From assembly GCA_963708115.1 (NCBI GenBank), contig CAVPRX010000002.1:558001-622000 (forward strand): a stretch of DNA of 64,000 bases, read 5' to 3'. Positions 57,820 to 64,000 of the stretch are shown piece after piece. The translations under genes were made by a program, and so were the position numbers. Under the pieces are notes generated by a model that saw only the letters and a program-made list of their open reading frames with translations, did no database searches and had not been told where the DNA came from. How positions within the stretch are numbered: position 1 is the first letter of the stretch; the number at the start of each line of letters is the position of its first letter. Source of the stretch: VRUE01 sp963708115. Its GTDB lineage: Bacteria > Actinomycetota > Thermoleophilia > Solirubrobacterales > 70-9.

Positions 57820-58527
57820 CTGATAACGGTCGGCTTCGACACCGCGACCACCGACACCGCGGTCGCCGCGACTCGCGATGGTGAGGTTCTGCACGAGGCG
57901 CTGCTTGGGCTCTCCGAGAAGGGCGGGCCCCAGCACACCACGGCGTTGCTGACCGAGGTCGAGCGGGCGGCAACGGCAGCCGGCGGCTGGGGGGCGGTCG
58001 GCAGGATCGCAGTCGGGATCGGACCTGGGTCCTTCACTGGCCTGCGTGTCGGCATCGCCACGGCACGGGCGCTGGGGCTCAGCCGCGGCTTGCCGCTGAG
58101 CGGCGCCGGCACCCTGGATGCGCTGGGACGCGGCCTCGGCGAGGTCGCGGGCGAGCGCCGTTGCCTCGCTGTCCTCGATGCGCGACGCGGCGAGGTCGCG
58201 GCGGCGGTCTACTCGGCGGCCGGAGAGCAACTGTGGGGGCCCTGGCTGGGAAGCCCGGAGGAGCTTGCCACGCGGATCCCTGCCCTGCCCGAAGCGGCGC
58301 TGTGCGGTGGATCGGGCGCTGTACGATTTAGGCAGCAGTTGACGAGTCGGGCGGTTGAGATCCCGGATGACGCCGACCCCGTGCACCGCGTCGCCGCGCG
58401 GCACATCTGTGCCCTTGCGGCGGTCGGAACGGAGGAGGACGAATCCGGCTCGATTGCCCCGACCTACCTGAGGCCCCCCGATGCAAAACGGTGGCGTGAG
58501 CGAGACTCTGTCCAAGCAGCCGAGTGA
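57820..58527 (+). CDS. tsaB: tRNA t6A biosynthesis protein TsaB
   Basis: 235 residues. TVGFDTATTDTAVAATRDGE at the start, IAVGIGPGSFTGLRVGIATA and LAVLDARRGEVAAAVY identify TsaB. The upstream in-frame stop at 57811 leaves only CTG (57820) or ATA (57823) as starts that keep the conserved FDTATT; the first ordinary start is the TTG at 57946, which would delete it. CTG initiation is therefore likely. Dimerises with TsaD in the t6A complex. Overlaps rimI. Confidence 0.88.
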   Translation: MITVGFDTATTDTAVAATRDGEVLHEALLGLSEKGGPQHTTALLTEVERAATAAGGWGAVGRIAVGIGPGSFTGLRVGIATARALGLSRGLPLSGAGTLDALGRGLGEVAGERRCLAVLDARRGEVAAAVYSAAGEQLWGPWLGSPEELATRIPALPEAALCGGSGAVRFRQQLTSRAVEIPDDADPVHRVAARHICALAAVGTEEDESGSIAPTYLRPPDAKRWRERDSVQAAE

Positions 58528-58966
58528 GCTGAGCGGCGATCCGCCGGTGCGGCGGCTCGCCTACAGCGACCTGCCGGCGGTGATCGCGGTCGAGCGCCGC
58601 TCCTTCCCGGCGCCCTGGTCGCTGGCGATGTTCGTGCTCGAGCTTTCCAAGCCGTCGGGGATCTGCCTCGCCGCCACGGCCGGCGACGAGCTGGTCGGCT
58701 ACCTCGTCTGCTCGCGCTACGACCGCGTCTGGCACGTGATGAACATCGCCGTGGCGCCGGAACGCCGCCGCCAGGGGGTCGCCAGCCGCCTGATCACCCA
58801 GCTGATCGCCGAGGCGGGGGACGAGCTTCCCTTCACGCTAGAGGTGCGGGTCTCCAACCGAGACGCGATCGCGATGTACGAGAAGCTCGGCTTCCGCTCG
58901 GCCGGGGTGCGTCCTCGCTACTACCAGGACAACGGCGAGGACGCCCTGATCATGTGGCTGGACTGA
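58481..58966 (+). CDS. rimI: Ribosomal-protein alanine N-acetyltransferase RimI-like (GNAT)
   Basis: 161 residues. VIAVERRSFPAPWSLAMFVL, MNIAVAPERRRQGVASRLI (acetyl-CoA loop RRRQGV) and LEVRVSNRDAIAMYEKLGF are standard RimI. Usually between tsaB and tsaD, as here. GAGG lies seven bases before ATG 58481, overlapping the end of tsaB by 47 bases. A GTG at 58496 is also possible. Confidence 0.9.
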   Translation: MQNGGVSETLSKQPSELSGDPPVRRLAYSDLPAVIAVERRSFPAPWSLAMFVLELSKPSGICLAATAGDELVGYLVCSRYDRVWHVMNIAVAPERRRQGVASRLITQLIAEAGDELPFTLEVRVSNRDAIAMYEKLGFRSAGVRPRYYQDNGEDALIMWLD

Positions 58967-58973
58967 AGTCGCC

Positions 58974-59984
58974 TTGATCCTCGCCATCGAGACGTCCTGC
59001 GATGACACCTGCGCCGCCGTCGTCGACGGCGCGCAGATCCGCTCCAGCCTGATCTCCTCCCAGGACGAGGCCCACGCCGCTTTCGGCGGGATCGTGCCCG
59101 AGGTCGCCTCGCGCCATCACCTCGAGCTGGCGGTGCCGGTCGTCGGCGCGGCGTTGAGCGAGGCCGGCGTCTTGCTCGACGAGATCGAGGCTGTGGCGGT
59201 GACCGCCGGCCCGGGCCTGATCGGGGCGTTGCTGGTCGGTCTGAGCACCGCCAAGGCGATCGCCGCGCCGCGCCGGCTGCCGCTGATCCCGGTCGACCAT
59301 CTGCAGGGGCACGTCGCCGCCAACTTCCTCGCCCCCGAGCCGCTCGAGCCGCCCTTCCTCTGCCTCGTCGCGAGCGGCGGTCACACGTTGCTGGCGGGGG
59401 TCCGCGACCACGCCGGCCACGAGGTGCTCGGTCAGACGCTCGACGATGCCGCCGGCGAGGCATTCGACAAGGTCGCTCGCCTGCTCGGCCTCGGCTTTCC
59501 TGGTGGCCCCGCACTGCAGCGGCTGGCCGAGGAGGGCGACCCAGAAGGGTTTGAGCTGCCCGTCGCGATGGCCCGCGACCCCGGCCTCGACTTCAGCTTC
59601 AGCGGGCTGAAGACCGCGCTCGTCTACCTCTGCCGCGACCTCGGACCCGAGGGGGTGGAGGAGCGTCGCGCCGACCTCGCCGCGAGCTTTCAGGCGGCGG
59701 CGGTCGGCCAGCTGACGGCGAAACTGAAGCGGGCGCTGAAGCGGGGTGAGTGGGACGCGGTCGCGCTGGGCGGCGGTGTCGCCGCGAACGGGCCGCTGCG
59801 CGAGGCGGTCTCGGCGCTCTGCGAGGAGCAGGGCGTGCGGCTGAAGCTGGTGCCGCTGGAGCTCTGCACCGACAACGCAGCGATGATCGGCTCGGCGGCC
59901 CGCTTCGCCACGGCGCTGCCCTATCCCGACTACCTCTCCTACGACGCCTTCCCCAGCAACCGTCCCGCGGTTGCCGCTCGATGA
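58974..59984 (+). CDS. tsaD: tRNA t6A transferase TsaD
   Basis: 336 residues from a TTG. AIETSCDDTCAAVVDG, GGIVPEVASRHHLE, AGPGLIGALLVGL, metal-binding HLQGH, and CLVASGGHTLL. C-terminal CTDNAAMIGSAA is typical. Transfers the threonylcarbamoyl group to A37 of tRNAs reading ANN codons. Eight bases after rimI; its stop overlaps the next gene (ATGA). Confidence 0.96.
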   Translation: MILAIETSCDDTCAAVVDGAQIRSSLISSQDEAHAAFGGIVPEVASRHHLELAVPVVGAALSEAGVLLDEIEAVAVTAGPGLIGALLVGLSTAKAIAAPRRLPLIPVDHLQGHVAANFLAPEPLEPPFLCLVASGGHTLLAGVRDHAGHEVLGQTLDDAAGEAFDKVARLLGLGFPGGPALQRLAEEGDPEGFELPVAMARDPGLDFSFSGLKTALVYLCRDLGPEGVEERRADLAASFQAAAVGQLTAKLKRALKRGEWDAVALGGGVAANGPLREAVSALCEEQGVRLKLVPLELCTDNAAMIGSAARFATALPYPDYLSYDAFPSNRPAVAAR

Positions 59985-60238
59985 GCGCCGAGCTCGTCCT
60001 CTACTCGCGCCCTGGTTGCCACCTCTGCGAGCAGGCGCTCGAGGAGCTGGTCGCCCTGCACGAGGAGGGCTACCGCTTCGAGCTGCGCGAGATCGACATC
60101 GAGAGCGATGAGACCCTGCTGAGAGCGATGCTCGAGCGGATTCCCGTGCTCGAGCTGAACGGCGAGGTCGTCTCCGAGCTGACCCTGGACCAAACCTCCG
60201 TTCGGTCGCGGCTCGATACTGTGGGGGTCGATGATTGA
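59981..60238 (+). CDS. Glutaredoxin-family (thioredoxin-fold) protein
   Basis: 85 residues: VLYSRPGCHLCEQALEELVA has a CxxC active site in a thioredoxin fold, FELREIDIESDE and RIPVLELNGEVV (cis-Pro) follow. Resembles the short glutaredoxin-like DUF836 proteins. A disulphide or redox role next to the redox sensor gene rex fits. ATGA overlap with tsaD and eight-base overlap with rex. Confidence 0.82.
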   Translation: MSAELVLYSRPGCHLCEQALEELVALHEEGYRFELREIDIESDETLLRAMLERIPVLELNGEVVSELTLDQTSVRSRLDTVGVDD

Positions 60239-60902
60239 GCAGGCCGTGGAGGAGGTCGAGGTGCCCGGTGCCCTGATAGGCGATGGTGAGCGGCTCTCGC
60301 TCGGTGTCGCCGCGCGTCTCTCGCGCTACCTGCAGGTGTTGACCCAGGCCCGCAAGATGGGGCGGGAGACGATCTCCTCGCAGGAACTGTCGGACTACAC
60401 CCACATCAACCCGACCCAGATCCGCCGCGATCTCTCCGGCTTCGGCAAGTTCGGCAAGCGCGGCGTCGGCTACAACGTCGACTCGCTGGTGGCGGAGATC
60501 CGCAAGATCCTGCGCACCTCCGGCCAGCACAACATCGCCCTCTTCGGCGCCGGCAACCTCGGCCAGGCGATCGCCAGCTCCGACATCTTCGCCGACCATG
60601 GTTTCGAGGTCGTCGCCATGTTCGACATCGACCCGGAGGTCGTCGGCAGTCAGGTCGGCAGCCTGCAGATTCGCGATTTCGGCGAGCTGGAGGCGGTCGT
60701 CTCCGAGCAGGAGATCGTCGTCGGCGTCCTCGCCGTCCCTGCCGCCGCGGCACAGTCCGTCGCCGACCGCCTGGTCGACGCCGGAGTGAAGATCATCTTC
60801 AACTACTCCGAGCAGCTGCTGCAGGTCCCTCCGGAGGTGACGGTGCATACCTCCAGCCCCGCTGTCGACCTTCTCTACGCGCTCTACTTCTACCTGACCT
60901 GA
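60231..60902 (+). CDS. rex: Redox-sensing transcriptional repressor Rex
   Basis: 223 residues. N-terminal winged helix: LSRYLQVLTQARKMGRETIS, SQELSDYTHINPTQIRRDLS and FGKFGKRGVGYNVDSL. Rossmann NAD(H) site ALFGAGNLGQAI, C-terminal swap helix near SPAVDLLYALYFYL. Senses NADH/NAD and represses respiration or fermentation genes. A Rex operator (TTGTGAANNNNNNTTCACAA type) was not seen in this window. Confidence 0.95.
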   Translation: MIEQAVEEVEVPGALIGDGERLSLGVAARLSRYLQVLTQARKMGRETISSQELSDYTHINPTQIRRDLSGFGKFGKRGVGYNVDSLVAEIRKILRTSGQHNIALFGAGNLGQAIASSDIFADHGFEVVAMFDIDPEVVGSQVGSLQIRDFGELEAVVSEQEIVVGVLAVPAAAAQSVADRLVDAGVKIIFNYSEQLLQVPPEVTVHTSSPAVDLLYALYFYLT

Positions 60903-60911
60903 GAGCTCCCC

Positions 60912-62078
60912 TTGTCCCTGGACCTCGACCTGGCTCGGGAGAGATTCGAGTCCTCAACCGACTTCACGATCGGTCTCGAGGAGGAGTTCGCGATCCTCGA
61001 TCCGGCCACGCTCGAGCTCGAGCACCGCTTCGACGAGCTCTATGCCGCCTGCCAGAAGGACGACGTGCTGGCCGAGGCTGCGGCGGGCGAGCTGATCGCC
61101 TCGGAGATCGAGATCCGCTCCGGGCGCTCGGAGACCTTCAGCGACGCGACCGCGGCCCAGCGTGAGCGCCGCACACGCCTATTCGCGCTGGCTGATGAGA
61201 TGGAGTTGGCGCTAGGGGCGATGGGCACGCATCCCTGGGCGAACTACCTCGACCAGCGGATCATCGACACGCCTCACTACAACCGCCTGCGCCGCGAACT
61301 GGGTTGGGTCGCCCAGCGCAACAACACCTGGAGCATGCACGTCCACATGGGGGTGCGCGGCGCCGACCGGGCGATCGCCGTCTGCGACTGGATGCGCGAG
61401 CTGCTGCCGCTGCTGCTGGCCACCTCGGCCAACTCACCCTTCCTCGACCGCCGCGACACCGGCCTGCACACCGTGCGCACCGAGATCTTCACGCGGACGT
61501 TTCCCCGTTGCGGCGTCCCGAGTCCCTTTCTCGACTGGGCCGGCTACGCCGAGTTCGTCGCCATGCTGCAGCGGACCGGCAGCGCGGTCGAGTCGACCCA
61601 GCTCTGGTGGAGCGTCCGCCCCCACCACGAGTTCGGCACGGTCGAGGTGCGGATCTGCGACGCGCAGACGCGTGGCGAGGAGTCATTCGCCCTGGCCGGC
61701 CTGGTCGCCGCCTGCATCGCCCAGACCGCGCTCGACTACGACGAGCACGGCTACGACGGCGCCGGTGCGCCGCTGCGCGATCGTGAGATCGAGGAGAACC
61801 TCTGGCGAGCGATCCGCTACGGGGCGGGTGGCAAGCTGATCGATTTCCGTCGCGGTGAGGAGATCGAGGCGCGGGCCACCCTGGAGGGAGTGCTCGCCTG
61901 GACCGAGCCGGCGCGCTCGGCGCTGGGAATCGAACCGCGGCTTCCGGAGCTGAACGGTGCCCAGCGCTCGCGTCAGGCGCTCGACGCCGGAGTCACCATC
62001 GAGGACGTCTATCGGGACGCGGTGGGGGAGACGCACCGCACCTATCCGCGGCCCCTTATAGACTCCCGCGCCGCTTAA
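60912..62078 (+). CDS. YbdK-type carboxylate-amine ligase (GCS2 glutamate-cysteine ligase family)
   Basis: 388 residues, TTG start. TIGLEEEFAILDPATLELEH carries the GCS2 catalytic motif (G-x-E-E-E-F). LGAMGTHPWANYLDQRI, WSMHVHMGVRGADRAIAV, SANSPFLDRRDTGLHTVR and the C-terminal RQALDAGVTIEDVYRD are typical. Members form gamma-glutamyl amides with small amines; in actinobacteria the exact substrate varies. Nine bases after rex and 21 before the pyrophosphatase gene. Confidence 0.9.
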   Translation: MSLDLDLARERFESSTDFTIGLEEEFAILDPATLELEHRFDELYAACQKDDVLAEAAAGELIASEIEIRSGRSETFSDATAAQRERRTRLFALADEMELALGAMGTHPWANYLDQRIIDTPHYNRLRRELGWVAQRNNTWSMHVHMGVRGADRAIAVCDWMRELLPLLLATSANSPFLDRRDTGLHTVRTEIFTRTFPRCGVPSPFLDWAGYAEFVAMLQRTGSAVESTQLWWSVRPHHEFGTVEVRICDAQTRGEESFALAGLVAACIAQTALDYDEHGYDGAGAPLRDREIEENLWRAIRYGAGGKLIDFRRGEEIEARATLEGVLAWTEPARSALGIEPRLPELNGAQRSRQALDAGVTIEDVYRDAVGETHRTYPRPLIDSRAA

Positions 62079-62099
62079 ACCCAGCCGGAGGAACCGAAC

Positions 62100-64000
62100 T
62101 TGACCACCAGCTTCTTGACCGAATACGGAGTCGTCGTTGCGCTTGCCTGCGCAGGGGCGGCAGTGCTCTACGGATTGATCGTCACGCAACGCCTGCTGAA
62201 GAAGTCGCCAGGCAACGAGCGGATGCAGGAAATCTCAGGGGCGGTGCAGGAGGGGGCCAAGGCCTACCTCAACCGTCAGTACACGATCATCGCCGCCGTC
62301 GCGGTGCCGATTGCGATCGTGCTCTGGCTCCTGCAGGACTACCAAACCGCGATCGGCTTCGTGATCGGCGGCGTCCTCTCGGGCGCGACCGGCTTCATCG
62401 GGATGAACCTCTCGGTGCGCGCCAACTCGCGTGTCGCCGAGGCGGCCCGCGGCGGCGTGCCGCCGGCGCTCGATGTCGCCTTCAAGGGCGGATCGGTCAC
62501 CGGTCTGCTCGTCGTCGGCCTCGCGCTGCTCGGCGTCGCCGGCTACTTCGGCATCCTCGTCCTCACCGGTAGCAGCGATAAGGATGCTGTCGATGCTCTC
62601 GTCGGCCTCGGTTTCGGCGGCTCGCTGATCTCCGTATTCGCCCGGCTAGGCGGCGGCATCTTCACCAAGGCCGCCGACGTCGGCGCCGACCTGGTCGGCA
62701 AGGTCGAGGCCGGGATCCCTGAGGACGATCCCCGCAACCCCGCCGTGATCGCCGACAACGTCGGCGACAACGTCGGCGACTGTGCCGGCATGGCCGCCGA
62801 CCTCTTCGAGACCTACGCGGTCACCACGGTCGCCGTGATGCTGCTCGGCGTCCTCACCTTCACCGGTTCTGGCGGCGACTTCGCCCGCGAGGTGGCGATC
62901 TTCCCGCTGGTCATCGGCGGCGTCGCGATCATCGCCTCGATCATCGGCGCCCTTTTGGTGCGGACCAAAACGGACCGGGTCGAGGGGGCGCTGTACACCG
63001 GCGTCATCGCCGCCGGAATCCTCTCGATCGCGGCCTTCTACCCGATCACCGACTGGATGATGAGCGGTCCGGTGCAGTATGGCCTCAGCACCGCGGCAAA
63101 GACGGTCACCGTCACCGACCTCTGGCTCTGCGCAGTGATCGGCGTCGCCGTGACGGCGCTACTTTTTGTCATCACCGAATTTTATACTGCGACCCGCTTC
63201 CGCCCGGTTAAGTCGATCGCCAAAGCGTCGGAGACCGGTCACGCGACCAACATCATCCAGGGGCTGGCGCAGGGCTTCCAGTCCACCGCGGCACCGGCCC
63301 TGGTGCTGGCGCTGGCGATCCTCGGCGCCAACGAGCTCGCCGGCATCTACGGCATCGGCATCGCCGTGATGGCTCAGCTCTCGCTCTGCGGCCTGATCGT
63401 CGCGCTGGATGCCTTCGGGCCGATCACCGACAACGCCGGCGGCATCGCCGAGATGGCGGACCTGCCCGAGGAGGTGCGCGCCGTGACCGACCCGCTCGAC
63501 GCGGTCGGCAACACGACCAAGGCCGTCACCAAGGGTTACGCGATCGGCTCCGCGGCACTTGCCGCGCTGGTGCTGTTTGCGGCGTTCAAGAGCGAATTGG
63601 CCGAGGAGGCGCCCACCGGGTTCGACCTCAACGCCCTCTTCAACCTGAGCAGCCCTGACGTGCTGATCGGGCTGATCATCGGCGGCATGATGGTCTACCT
63701 GTTCGCGGCCTTCGCGATCGAGGCGGTCGGCCGCGCCGGCGGCCAGGTGGTCGAACAGGTCCGCGAGCAGTTCCGCGAGCACCCGGGGATCATGGAGGGC
63801 ACCGAAAAACCGGACTACGCGAAAACGGTCAGCATCGTCACCCTCGCGGCGCAGAAAGAGATGATCCTGCCCGCGCTGATCCCGATCGCCGTTCCGGTCG
63901 TCGTCGGCCTGCTCAGCGTCAACGCCCTCGGCGGCTTGCTGATCGGCGTCATCGTCGTCGGCCTCTTCGCGGCGATCTCGATGACCGCCGGCGGCGGCGC
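62100..64000 (+). CDS. hppA: Membrane proton-translocating pyrophosphatase, K+-independent type (3' end outside window)
   Basis: TTG start with GGAGGAA eight bases upstream. Many membrane helices. GIFTKAADVGADLVGKVEAG, EDDPRNPAVIADNVGDNVGD and DAFGPITDNAGGIAEM are pyrophosphate/Mg sites. GNTTKAVTKGYAIGS has Lys at the position that makes these pumps potassium-independent. Couples PPi hydrolysis to H+ export. Runs off the right edge; C-terminus not seen. Probably co-transcribed with the GCS2 gene. Confidence 0.95.
   Translation, partial: MTTSFLTEYGVVVALACAGAAVLYGLIVTQRLLKKSPGNERMQEISGAVQEGAKAYLNRQYTIIAAVAVPIAIVLWLLQDYQTAIGFVIGGVLSGATGFIGMNLSVRANSRVAEAARGGVPPALDVAFKGGSVTGLLVVGLALLGVAGYFGILVLTGSSDKDAVDALVGLGFGGSLISVFARLGGGIFTKAADVGADLVGKVEAGIPEDDPRNPAVIADNVGDNVGDCAGMAADLFETYAVTTVAVMLLGVLTFTGSGGDFAREVAIFPLVIGGVAIIASIIGALLVRTKTDRVEGALYTGVIAAGILSIAAFYPITDWMMSGPVQYGLSTAAKTVTVTDLWLCAVIGVAVTALLFVITEFYTATRFRPVKSIAKASETGHATNIIQGLAQGFQSTAAPALVLALAILGANELAGIYGIGIAVMAQLSLCGLIVALDAFGPITDNAGGIAEMADLPEEVRAVTDPLDAVGNTTKAVTKGYAIGSAALAALVLFAAFKSELAEEAPTGFDLNALFNLSSPDVLIGLIIGGMMVYLFAAFAIEAVGRAGGQVVEQVREQFREHPGIMEGTEKPDYAKTVSIVTLAAQKEMILPALIPIAVPVVVGLLSVNALGGLLIGVIVVGLFAAISMTAGGG

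Noticed and set aside
58950..60848. 632-codon minus-strand ORF across tsaD to rex
   Set aside because: Shadow of four well-supported plus-strand genes; composition is Arg/Gly/Leu-rich with no motif.
1..64000. CRISPR arrays, insertion sequences, phage genes, rRNA genes
   Set aside because: None seen: no regularly spaced direct repeats, transposase or integrase motifs, or rRNA segments.

Overview
The window is high-GC DNA from an actinobacterium. The best fit is the class Thermoleophilia (Solirubrobacterales-like). This is inferred from the very high third-position GC, meso-DAP-type MurE (DNPR motif), many GTG/TTG starts, probable leaderless promoters, several small winged-helix regulators of one family, and secreted proteins with an SPALVIAVIALFVALGG-type N-terminus. 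No 16S rRNA is present, so the placement is inference.

Layout. 1-3.9 kb (minus): a fused aminodeoxychorismate synthase (cut by the window edge), an arginyl-tRNA-synthetase-like protein, a tRNA-Thr(TGT) and a small HTH regulator. 4-10.8 kb: an SDR enzyme, a BBE-type flavoenzyme, a LuxR-family ATPase regulator, DUF4242 and TPR proteins. Two copies of a structured repeat lie between the convergent SDR and BBE genes. 10.8-15 kb: a secreted trypsin-like protease, a secreted protein and four HTH regulators. 15-21.4 kb: a cobalamin riboswitch heading an operon with two transcobalamin-like (DUF4430) secreted proteins, ECF T, fused ECF ATPases, and an ECF S component fused to a prenyltransferase-type alpha/alpha toroid. 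21.4-24.5 kb: nitroreductase, glpD, and a Rho-like protein without a P-loop. 24.5-31.8 kb: a secreted protein, a Vgb-type propeller, and a minus-strand cassette (stand-alone propeptide, subtilase with a K/E-rich tail, half-ATP-grasp protein, ATP-grasp ligase, unknown protein). 32-37 kb: DUF192, a two-component pair and a partial Tad secretion operon. 37-45.6 kb: the cell-wall/division cluster mraZ-rsmH-ftsL-ftsI-murE-murF-mraY. 45.7-53.3 kb: uvrA, a xylose-type ABC transporter, a Phd/VapC-like toxin-antitoxin pair and a ROK kinase. 53.4-64 kb: an acyltransferase, then panC-panD-panB, uracil-DNA glycosylase, tsaE/tsaB/rimI/tsaD, a glutaredoxin-like protein, rex, a GCS2 ligase and a proton pyrophosphatase (cut by the window edge).

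How the genes work together. The riboswitch operon looks like a complete B12 capture and import system in which the two halves of an intrinsic-factor/transcobalamin-like binder are on separate proteins. The division cluster is preceded by three MraZ operator repeats and a terminator-like leader hairpin. Three consecutive genes in it (rsmH, ftsL, ftsI) carry seven single-base indels within 2 kb, most simply explained as local sequence error. The protease/ATP-grasp cassette and the tRNA/ArgRS-like/pabAB cluster have no function I recognise. Several long, near-perfect inverted repeats occur, two of them inside coding sequences.
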